From: Sambucus nigra
Taxonomy: Eukaryota > Streptophyta > Magnoliopsida > Dipsacales > Adoxaceae
Assembly: GCA_949130495.1 (NCBI GenBank)
Contig: OX422211.1
Location: 442,998,219 to 443,062,218, forward strand
Reading direction: 5' to 3'
Length of the DNA stretch: 64,000 nt
The stretch's first letter is position 1. Every line of letters starts with the position of its first letter. This document shows positions 40,328 to 50,095 of this stretch, in pieces. The translations under genes and the position numbers were made by a program. The notes under the pieces are model-generated. The model searched no databases, was not told the origin of the DNA, and saw nothing but the letters and a program-made list of their open reading frames with translations.

Positions 40328-41326
40328 TCGATAGGCTATTTATTTCCTTATATATTTTTTCGTGTGTAAAGGATTGATTACTTATAAATGAGAAAACACC
40401 CTTTTACTTCCTTTGTGATTTTGGCAGCTGTCTATACTTTTGGTATCTGTTTATCGTGACCTACTCTTATTTCAGTGATCACTTAGTCAGTTGGGATTGC
40501 CCCATATGTTGTGGGGTACTTGCGTAAATTTGGGCAAGTTATATTTTTTTTTAAATTGCCCCTTCTGAATATAGGGGTATTTGCATATCATTTAAGCAAG
40601 TTATTATTTTAGAGTTTCCCTCTGACTGTGGGTGTACTCTCACATATATTTGTATATATGCTCATAAGGAATGATTGAAGGGGGTGACCCTTTCTCCTTC
40701 CTTTAGGTTTTGTTTCAAAAAAATCTTTACAAATGAAATGAGTAAAGGATAACTAATTCTTTTTAACAAAAACAACACCTAGTCCTTGTTCCACACTTTT
40801 TCTGAAGAATTTTCACAGTCTTAAAATTTTTTTTAGAGAGGGTGGTAGACCCCCTTCTCCACATTTCCTGAGAACTAGCCAAGCAAAGTTTTTTCTTGAG
40901 AACAAAGGATAATACTTGTTCTCTAATCTGTAAATCTATTTATGAGATAATAAAAGAAAAAAATATATTTTTATTGTCATTAGAAGGACAACCCTCTGTT
41001 AGTCTGGTGATAAAAAATTTATCAGTTATGTCTGCAGGGACTTTTCTCAATATACTTTTCTCTTAGGATGGATGTACCCCCCAAGTATAATGAGTAAATT
41101 TTCTCTTTGTCATGGACCCACTTCTAGTCTAGTAGAGAGTGTTTCTATAAAAAAAATATTTTCAGTGCATCTACCTCATACAAAAGGTAAGTAAAAAAAA
41201 AGAACCATCATGCAATGATAAAAAATAACTGCTATTCATTTCTTTCATATTGATACTGTTTATAAACTTTTTAGCTTCAAGGCATGCTGTTAACACTTTT
41301 CAAAAAAATGAATTTTAGCAAAAAAA
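40328..41326. other. Convergent spacer of element B
   Basis: About one kilobase without coding between the ends of the antisense gene and pol. It corresponds to 54404-55288 in A, with shared blocks around GACTTTTCTCA and CTTAGGATGGA. Confidence 0.6.
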
Positions 41327-44300
41327 CTAGGCATAATACCTCTTCAACCATTTGCAGTTGATGGATTAAAGACAATCACTCTTCAGCTCTGAGATCTGGC
41401 AGTATCCTGACTTACCTACCCCCTTACCACAAAACGGCCTTTCCAATTGGGTTTGAACTTTGATGCTGACATGTTATGGAGGCCATGAGTGGATGCGCGA
41501 AGGACGAAGTATCCCACTTGAAACTCTCTGGTCTTGACTAGATTCTCATAAACTCTGGAACTGTGCTGGGTGTAGACTTTAAAGTTCTCTTTTGTCTTAT
41601 CTTTGTGCTCGTCTAATGCCTCCAGATGCACATGTTGTGGATCAGGGATGAGTTCATTGCTTAGAACGACCCTAGCTGAGGGTACGTATAATTCCACCAG
41701 TGGGACAACTTCGGTCCCATACATAAGTGAGAATGTGGTAAACCCATTTGGCTTTCTCTTTAAAGTGCGATAAGCCCATAGTACCATAGGTATCTTTTCA
41801 TCCCATGACCCTGGAATTCCATCAAGCATCTTCTTTAGTATATTAATTAGAGTTTCATTTGTGGCCTCTACTTGGCCCCTTTTAGGTAGGAGACAGTTGA
41901 GATGCTGTGTATAATCTTATACTTGTCAGTGAGAAGTGCCATCTCCTTGCACACGAATTATTTCCCATTGTCTATTAGAATCACCTTGGGTATACCAAAC
42001 CTACATATGATATACTCCTTGATAAACTGGGTTACCACTTGGATATCCACTCTTCTTATAGGAATGGCCTCTGTCCATTTGATATACAATTCTATAGCCA
42101 CGATAATGAAAGCTTTTCCACGAGAGGTTGGGCTAATCTTTCCTACCAGATCAAATGCCTATGTATAGAAGGGACATGATCTGCTAATCTTTGTAGACTG
42201 ACTTAAGAGGCATGCACCATGTTGCCATGTACTTGGAAAGTTATGCACTTCTTCACATAATCGATGGAGTCAGCCTCCATGGTTGGCTAGTATTACCCCA
42301 ACGTCATTAGTTGATCGTACAGTTTGGCACCAACCATATGGGAGGGATCATGAGCTTTTTTTAGCACCCTTTTTGTATCCATGTTAGATATACATTTTAA
42401 TGCATTCTCGTTATAGCCCATCCTGTAGAGCTCCCCTTCTACAAGATATAAGTGGGCTACCCTCTTTCAAAGATGAATCTCATCTACTCTTTTCGCTAGT
42501 AACTCACTATTTTTCAGATAGGCTATATATGGTTGCCTCCAATCCTCAAAGGCCTCTATAAAGTTATCTTTTGTTGGTTAGTCAAATTGGATTTGGCACT
42601 TTAGACAACCTTGTTGTAGACGAGAAGCCTCCATACATGGCCAGTAGTAGCTCCCCAATTGCAACCGATGATAAAGAGGGATATCAGTATCCCCATAATG
42701 CTTATCATGCATTATTTCCAACCTCTATTTAGCTTTTTATTCTCCTACATGTTTTGAAAAGAACCCTTCAAGTCTCTTATAATAAAGTGTTCTCTACAAC
42801 AGGTGGTAGTTGTCTAGTTATAATAACTTTATTGTTCCTTCTCTTGTTTCTAGCTATTTCACAACTAGGTACCTCCAATCTTCCTACTCATCACTTAAAA
42901 AAAGAGATCTAACCATGATGGTTGATTTTAAATCATCCATGTCTAATTTATTGGCTATTGTAGCTAGTGCATCAGGGTGCTTGTTAATTTTTAGCCCATG
43001 TCTCTCAATGGTTACTTTCAAGAATTGGCCCAACAGCTTCTAGATGATGGATCTATATAGTGTCAGGTTGGCATGCTTAAGGGTTAGCTCCCCATTAACT
43101 TGATTTATTACTAAGTTAGAGTCCCCTCGTATGTGTAGAAATTGGATGCCTCTTCATAGCGCCTCTAACAATCCAAGAATGAGGGCCTCGTACTCAGCCT
43201 CATTGTTCGAGCACTTGAAATCTAGCTTGAGACAGAGAGTGACCTTGTCCTTACTATTTGAGAGGATAATACCTGCACCCCCATTCCTTATGCACTAAAG
43301 CCATCGAACTCCATCTCCCGCTCCTCCATCTCTTCTGCCAAATATGCTTGGAAATTTTCCCCAGGTAGCTCTTCATTGGGAGGCTCAAAATTTTAACTTG
43401 GGAAGGGGGCCAACATATTTACTATTGCTTGACTTTTGATGTCTTTTGGTATCACGCACTTCAAATCATATTCCGATAGTATTAAGAACCACCTTGTTGA
43501 TCGTCCTACCAAGACCGTTCGTGCCAAAAGATACTTAATAGGATCACACTTAGTGACAATGTGAACTGTAAAGGCTATAGGTAATGTCTCAACTTCTAAG
43601 CCACGATGACCAGGGCGAGGCAGTGGATCTCAATATTGTTATATTTTGATTCTGTATTGGAAATCACCCTTTACAAGTAGTATACTAGCTTCTTTACTTT
43701 CTCCTTCTATTAAACGAGCAGTAATCTTGTAGATTTTTCTGTTGAAGTTAGGTAGAGCAGCAGGGGTGCTCAGCCTTTGGTGGTTAAATGGTAGACAAAG
43801 AGGCTAAAATTTAATTGATCTTCTCAAAGGCCTTCTTCTGATCCTCTCCCTAAATCCACTTATCATTTTCCTTCAGGAGGGGGTGAACGAGTGGGCACCT
43901 CTTCCAGCACGGGTATGCATATTGTTAGGTAGGAAACCTTTCCTAAGAAGCTCTTGAGTTACTGTTGGCTCTTTGGTGGTGGAATCATCATAATGGCTTT
44001 CTTTTTTTCCTCATTAAACTACACCCCCTACTGATTTACTATAAATCCCTGAAATTTTCCTGCAGTGACCTCGAAAGGACACTTAAAGGGGTTTATTCTC
44101 ATCGTGTGCTTGCGGTATCTTTCAAACACCCACCTAAGGTCCTGGATATGCTTTATTTATTTCTTAGACTTCACCACCAGGTCATCTACGTAAAATTCTA
44201 ATATATCACGAAGCAAATTATGGAAGATGGACATCATGGTCCACTTGCAGGTGGCCCCAGCGTTCTTCAACCCAAATGACATGACTATGTAATAAAAGTT

Positions 44301-45405
44301 TCCTAATGGTGTGCAAAAGGCAGTCTTCTCGACATCCGTTGGTCCATCTTGATATGATTATAGCTGATATACCCATCCATGAAACTATACATTTCATGAC
44401 CTACGGTAGCATCTACTAAGTTGTTTATACTTGGTAAGGGAAACTCATCTTTGGGACATGCTCAGTTAAAGTCACGTAAATCCATACAAATTCATATTTT
44501 ACTTTAATCCTTCTTTGCCACTGGCACAATGTTAGAGAGCCACACAGGGTGCTGAATGGGTTTGATGAACCATGTCGCTAACAATCTCTCTACTTCTGAT
44601 TCTATCTTAAGGTATAGCTCAGCCTTGTATATATGAGTTGCTTGTCTAATTGGGAGAGAATTGGGAAGAACATTTAATTTGTGTGAACTCACCTCTAGGT
44701 CTATCCCCGATATCTTTATGTATTTCCATGCAAACACATCGGTGAATTCCATGAGCAGGTTAACAAGCTCCTCCTTTTGCTTTGAGTTTAAAATTTTGGA
44801 AATTATAATGGATCTACTCTCACCCCTTTATATTCCCAGATTAATTTCCACTAACTCTCATAATTGTTCCTTTAGTACATCTTGCATACACTCAGGGTCT
44901 CTTCAGTCCCCTCAATGTATTCGATAATGTGGGATTCATTCACTATAAAACACTATGGTGTCAGGCCAATGCTCTCATCCCAGAACATTGCCCATGTAAA
45001 CCATTATCAGTAATATATATATTTCCCATCTTGTAGGACCACCTTTTTATATATTCGAGGGGGCATGGCTACCTCCTCTACCTTACTTTTTCTTTTTTCC
45101 ATATAGGTAATCACTCTCTCCCCCAAACGGACATGCATAGACATTCTTGGTTGGGCATCTCCTGTTACCACCTGCATTCCCTCTAGCTTTCTTATTGAGT
45201 TCTTTCTCTCTTTATCAAGCTTTGTATAAAATGCTACATCCACCAGGTGGGTCTCCTTAATAGAAAATGGATTTTCTATTGCTTTGATTATAATCTTAGT
45301 ACCTCAAACATTAGCTTTGTCACATTTATGGTATGTGAAAAGCACTATGCCATGAGTGTGCATCCACACTCACCCTATGAGCAGCTCGTAGCTTGTGTTG
45401 GCATT
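41327..45405 (-). pseudogene. Tat pol remnant of element B (protease to integrase)
   Basis: On the minus strand, from high to low coordinate: partial protease or linker (DVAFYTKLDKERK near 45240), the RT approach (MEFTDVFAWKYIKI and HPVWLSNIVPVAKKD, 44504-44752), RT active site (EFYVDDLVVK near 44190), decayed RNase H and archaeal-type RNase H (43000-43500), and decayed H2C2 region. Last is the integrase C-terminal half (ending KWLKRYYA), open at 41416-41829 with the conserved VLWAYRT and MSASKFKPNWKG, and ending at a stop near 41327. Many stops and shifts are present. The upstream end is cut by element A within protease. Confidence 0.85.
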
Positions 45406-46429
45406 TGTAGGAGGGTAGTGAGACTGGGGTCTATGAATATCAATAAAGGGTGAGGCGTGACCCACTCCAATAGACACTACCTGCAAGGTCTTCTAGTCTT
45501 CTAGTGCAACTTCTCAAGAAAACTTATCCTTCTGGTAATAATGGAACTCAATCTTCAACTCACTCCCTACAAGAAGATGAACTTTCACAACAAAAATGGT
45601 AATTTACTTAAGGGAAACACCTGAGAATGATGGTTGTCAGTGGGGAGTGAAGGAACAAGGCACTAAACACTAAGAGAATGAGCAGGGAGAGAATACTAGG
45701 TAATTCTGGTGAGATTTTAGCAGAGTAACAGTACAATTTCAATTATGTTTTTTCTTTTTTTTTATTGACCTTGCCCAGAGGTCTATTTATACTTGGGCAT
45801 TATGGGTGAGTTGGCATTTTTTGGCGCCAAAATTGGGAGGGTTGATGGGGAACAATGTCTGAAGTGTACCATTTGTCCCTACCTGCAGGCAGCCCTGCCT
45901 GTCCCCTCCTGCAGGTGCCACTTGGCACCAATCAAAGTAAAAAAGCACATATGTCTCCCAATGAAGACAAAATATCTAATTTGGTAAATATCTTTTGAAA
46001 CGGTAACTTGTGGTGCAATTTTGCAAATCTTGAGAGAGGTGGCCTTAAGGACCCCTCTCCTCTAAAATCATTATTTTTCTTGAGAGGGACCTCGAGGACC
46101 CCCTTTTCTGGAAAAGTCATTTTCTATAAAGGGTTTATTTCTTGTGAGCAGCTAGCTCTTTGGCTTCTCCCTTCACTTTCGACCAAGTGTGAAGTGTGTG
46201 TAGTCTTGAGTAACTTCTGGGTCTTCCTACTAGTATTCTCTCAATCCTATAGTGCTAAGTGGTTGAGCTTGCTCAACATACCTTGTCCCTCAGCCGCCAA
46301 TCCAAAACTCCCAGGAGGTCCCAACTGGCCTACTTGAGCCCTGCTTGCTCAACTAGGCAACCTGTACAAGAAAATAAGTTTTAGTAATTCTGTTCTTTTT
46401 TTATGATGAGGGGTTGCTTGTGGTATACA
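45406..46429 (-). repeat. 3' LTR of element A
   Basis: It begins TGTAGGAGGG and ends GGTATACA on the plus strand, giving TGTA...TACA termini, and measures 1024 bp. Its first 72 bases match 61659-61730 at 68 positions. The preceding five bases, GCATT, are the predicted target repeat. Confidence 0.9.
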
Positions 46430-46440
46430 CCCCATCATCC
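46430..46440 (-). other. Polypurine tract of element A
   Basis: CCCCATCATCC on the plus strand reads GGATGATGGGG on the element strand and directly abuts the LTR. This is the plus-strand priming site for reverse transcription. Confidence 0.78.
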
Positions 46441-46565
46441 TAAGTTAGTTTTCTAGGAGCTACGGGAGGAAGGACCTTGCGGGTCCCTTCTCCCATGTAT
46501 GTTTCTACTATTTAGGGACCCTAGTGGGGGGTTCCTTCTCTAACATCATTTTTGTCGTTAAAGAA

Positions 46566-47595
46566 GCCTTGCAATGGCACTTCACGGATGACATTTCTGC
46601 AGTATCTCGAATGTCATTTCTGTAGTGACCCTTGCGGTGGCCCTTCTTAATCTTGGGCTACCGCAGTGGACCTTGTGGCGCACTTCTTCAAATGTCATTT
46701 CCGCAATGACCCTTATGGTGGCACTTCTCGAATGTTATTTCTGTAGTGACCCTTGTGGTGGCACTTCTCGAATGTCATTTCTGCGGTGACCCTTGCGGTG
46801 GACCTTCTCAATCTTGGACTTCTGCAGTGGACCTTTGCGGGGAACTTCTCAAATGTCATTTCTGCAGTGACCCTTGTGGTGGCACCTCTCGAATGACAAT
46901 TCTGCGGTGACCCTTGCGGTGGCCTTCTCAATCTTGGACTTTTGCAGTGGCCCTTGCGGGGCACCTCTCGAATGTCATTTCTGTAGTGACCCTTGCGATG
47001 GTACTTCTCGGATAACATTTCTACAGTGACCCTTTGCAGGGCACTTCTCAAATGTCATTTCTACAGTAACCCTTGCGGTGGCACCTCTCGAATGACATTT
47101 CTGAGGTGGACTTTCACAATCTTGGACTTCTACAGTGGCCCTTATGGGTCACCTCTCGAATGTCATTTCTGTAGTGACCCTTGCAGTGGAACTTCTCGGA
47201 TGACATTTTTATAGTGACCCTTGTGGTGGCACTTCTCAATCTTGGACTTCTGCAGTGGCCCTTGTGGGGCACCTCTTGGATGACATTTCTGCAGTGACCC
47301 TTACGGTGGCACTTCTCGATCTTGGACTTCTGTAGTGGCCCTTATGCGGCACCTCTCAAATGTCATTTCTGCAGTGACCCTTGCGGTGGCACTTCTCGGA
47401 TGACATTTCAGCAGTAACCCTTGCGGTGGCCCTTTCTCGGTCTTGGGCTTCTGCAGTGGCCCTTGTGGGGCACCTCTCAAATGTCATTTTTGTAGTGACC
47501 CTTGCGGTGGCACTTCTTGGATGACATTTCTATAGTGACCCTTGTGGTAACCCTTCTCGATCTTGGGCTTTCGCACTGGCCTTGGTGGGGTTCTC
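46566..47595. repeat. 40-bp minisatellite in the 3' UTR of element A
   Basis: About 25 units of 40 bases. Two monomer types alternate: one contains TCGAATGTCATTTCTGCAGT, the other CAATCTTGGACTTCTGCAGT, and both continue into (G)ACCCTTGCGGTGGC or a variant. Locally this gives a higher-order pattern of about 80-120 bases. It is GC-rich compared with its surroundings. It lies between polypurine tract and antisense gene, a region known to be hypervariable in Tat/Ogre elements. Confidence 0.9.
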
Positions 47596-47729
47596 TCAAT
47601 ATCTCTAATAAAAAAGTATTTTTATTCTTTTTTTTATAGGTAGACACCCTTCTACATTAGCCCCTCGTGTAAAGTTTTTTAGGTTGGGTAGACCAAAAAA
47701 ACTTTGTATGCCATAAAGTCAATTTCAAC

Positions 47730-47780
<51 letters not shown>

Positions 47781-48088
47781 GAGGGACCCTAGGATCATTA
47801 AATGTAGTGTCCCTTCATTCGAGGTTTTTAATTTTTTGAGAACCCACGCGTCAGTGTGGGAACTATCATCTCATCATTTGGGAAAAAATGTCATCACCTT
47901 TTTGCCTTCCTGCATGTTTTCCCACTTTAGTGTAAAACACATAAGGCCTTTTTCTTAAACTCTTTCATCTTCTTCAAAACCCTCACAGGGTCTTTAGGTT
48001 TGTAGTGAGAGAAAGTGAGAGAAAAGAAATTTAAACACCATAGCCTCTAACCTTTTTGCTCTAGATTTTTTATTTCAATACTTCAATT
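47596..48088 (+). promoter_or_regulatory. Upstream region of antisense gene A
   Basis: It shares blocks with 31691-32103 upstream of antisense gene B (ACATTAGCCCCTCGTG, CTAGGATCATTAAATG, GTGGGAACTATCATC). A TA microsatellite of about 45 bases (47733-47777) lies in between and could act as or mask a TATA element. Position and conservation suggest promoter and leader of the antisense gene. Confidence 0.5.
47733..47777. repeat. (TA)n microsatellite
   Basis: A pure TA run in the putative promoter of antisense gene A. It is absent at the equivalent place in B. Confidence 0.95.
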
Positions 48089-48467
48089 ATGGCTTTTAAT
48101 CCATCAAATACCTCTTCAAATGTGAACCCCTCATAGTCCCCTTGTTTTATACCCTTCCCAACCATTATTTCCATTGAAAAAGAAAAAAGAAATGTCGGTT
48201 TGAATATTTCAAATCCGGCTAGGTTTCTTCTTGCTCGTCTGTGGCTGTTGTCACCGAGGGTCTCTATCCTCTTGAGGGTTCCTCGTGTGTCCTTTCTCAA
48301 CTCGCAATTTTGACTGCTGAAGATTTTTCATTATTGGGTTTCTCTAGAGCTCCTCGTTATTATTTTTTTGGCCACTGTTCTCATCGTCACTCTCGTCAGT
48401 GGTTGTCAGAACGAGTTTTGGGGAATGGGGGTCTCGACGGCTTGAAATTTGAGTAATCAAGAGAGGG

Positions 48468-48925
48468 GTCTCAACAGTTGGAGACAGATAGAGGGGTATC
48501 TCCTGATTTTGTTTGTGGAGAGGGGTCTTGCCTGATTCTGTTTGTGGAGAGGGGAGAGGGGTCTCGCCTGTTCGCCCGTCGGAATAGGTTTTGGGGACAG
48601 GGGGTCTCAACGGCTGCCAATTTTTTTTTTTGTTTGGAGAAAGGAGGGTCTCGACGGATGGAATTTTTTTTTGTAGAGAGGGGGTCTCGACTGATTCCCA
48701 CACGATCTTGGGTGTATCGACCAGTGGGTGTGTGGAGATGGGGGTTTCGACTGATTCCTCTACAACCTTGGGTGTCTCGACCAATGGTAATGTGGAAATT
48801 AGTGTCTCGACTAATTCCTCTACGACTTGACCAGTGGTTACGTGGAGGTGGGTGTCTCGACCAGTGGTCATGTGGAAATGGGTGTCTCGACCAGTGAATT
48901 TGTAGAATTGGGGGTCTCGTCCAAT
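48468..48925 (+). repeat. GTCTCGAC-cored repeat at the N-terminus of antisense gene A
   Basis: About thirteen copies of a core close to GGGTGTCTCGACC occur with spacing of roughly 30 bases (some 40). In the coding frame of the last copies it gives GVSTSGHVEM-like repeats. Long opposite-strand frames over it are by-products of the repeat. Confidence 0.82.
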
Positions 48926-49042
48926 TTCGACTCATCCTTGAGTTTTGCATTTGGGGTAGCCCCTCCTGGGGGTTCTTCGCGTAATGTGTTGTTTGCTACA
49001 GATTTTTCACGAGACCCCTTTTGTACTATGGATTCCTAACCA

Positions 49043-50095
49043 ATGCCACCACTTGGAGTCGTGAGACCCTCTTTAGTTGTGGACTCATCGCAGGCAGACT
49101 TCATACTAGGGAGTTCCTCGCAATCTGGTGTTTCTGTAGGGGTTGTCACTTCCCCTCTCTTTTTGGCGACTGGGAATACCCAAGGTTCCTCACTTAGAGT
49201 CTCTATCAGGATTAGTTCTTTTCTTGAGCCAATGGCTCTTGGTAGTTCTTCAGCTACGTCATCCTCTTCTCAGGCATGGAAGGACTATATGCGCATTCGT
49301 CTAGGGCGGGATTTTGGTACTTATCATCGTGCTCCTTTTTTTGGTCCGGCTGACAACTTTATGGTTTCTCTTACCGAATTTGAGGAAAAAATTTCTAACA
49401 CTATTCTCGAGCGCCCTCACATGGGGTTAAGTGAGTCTGCTGATTCCCCCATTGTTTCTCCAGACTTTATTCTCCGAGTTCGCATCGACCGTGATGATTT
49501 TCCTTATTCCAAAGTTAACGTCAAAGCTGCAGGGGTTCCCACGAAGGAGTGGACTAGCTGGGTCGACTACGTTCTGAGCATTCCTCATTACGTGCCTATT
49601 CAGTCAACTCTTGTTGAGTGCTCAAAGTATGTAGCTATAAATATAACTATTCATTCCAAGCATTCCTTTGCCAAATGGCAAAGATACCGGTTCATAGATT
49701 TCGAGCAACTGCAGAAGGGGGAGACTTCCCGCGTAGCCCCCAAAACCCAGGATGGTCCCAAGCTCCACTCTCCTTCACATTTGGCCGCTTTTTTGGTTAC
49801 ATTCCTGACTCGGTTCCTTCTGTCAGGTAAGCCTGAAGATTCACCTCGTAAACTTCTTTTTAGATTGCCTATACGGTTATCTCGGGGAAGGTCAGTACCT
49901 ATGGTTGCCTTGACCTTGGGTTCCCTTTACACCTGGATGGACCGGGCACATATAGATGTAGAGAGGTCTTGCAGTCGGTATAATGTTGCTAATTATGCAA
50001 ATTCTGCTCTCTTAATGGTCTTTTTATTTGAGCATTTCCCCCACTTTACTTCAGGGGCTCATGCTTGTCATAGAGATGCCGCGCGACTTCTCTGA
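49043..50095 (+). CDS. Longest open segment of antisense gene A: PMD-type protein, 350 codons
   Basis: This is the uninterrupted stretch of exon 1. Residues about 75-110 (SQAWKDYMRIRLGRDFGTYH) precede the PMD-type region. VPTKEWTSWVDYVLSIP, KWQRYRF, VALTLGSLYTWMDRA and LLMVFLFEHFPHF all align with gene B. Compared with B, about 86 codons are missing in frame between STLV and ECSKY. That is the segment holding the hallmark RW...ESHTF and GE.T.TMEDV motifs. Homology continues past the TGA at its end, so the true protein is longer. The initiator at 49043 is only the first Met after an upstream TAA and is probably not a natural start. Confidence 0.65.
   Translation: MPPLGVVRPSLVVDSSQADFILGSSSQSGVSVGVVTSPLFLATGNTQGSSLRVSIRISSFLEPMALGSSSATSSSSQAWKDYMRIRLGRDFGTYHRAPFFGPADNFMVSLTEFEEKISNTILERPHMGLSESADSPIVSPDFILRVRIDRDDFPYSKVNVKAAGVPTKEWTSWVDYVLSIPHYVPIQSTLVECSKYVAINITIHSKHSFAKWQRYRFIDFEQLQKGETSRVAPKTQDGPKLHSPSHLAAFLVTFLTRFLLSGKPEDSPRKLLFRLPIRLSRGRSVPMVALTLGSLYTWMDRAHIDVERSCSRYNVANYANSALLMVFLFEHFPHFTSGAHACHRDAARLL

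Larger units (their letters stand above)
29964..45405 (-). mobile_element. Tat-lineage Ty3/gypsy element B, 5'-truncated in the window by insertion of element A
   Basis: Plus-strand order is 3' LTR (29964-30942), polypurine tract, G-rich minisatellite, antisense PMD gene (32104-40327), convergent spacer, and minus-strand pol from integrase back to mid-protease (41327-45405). The protease homology stops at 45405, where element A begins with TGTAGGAGGG. B is therefore the older host of A, and its gag and 5' LTR should lie beyond the right edge of the window. B is more decayed than A, and is itself interrupted by solo LTR H. Confidence 0.88.

Noticed and set aside
46713..47214. Arg- or Cys-rich frames on both strands
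   Set aside because: They are translations of the 40-bp minisatellite.
46566..47595. CRISPR-like array
   Set aside because: Units are contiguous 40-bp repeats without unique spacers, in a plant retrotransposon.
48344..48950. Two long minus-strand frames rich in Thr, Pro and Arg
   Set aside because: They are opposite-strand shadows of the GTCTCGAC repeat region of the antisense gene.
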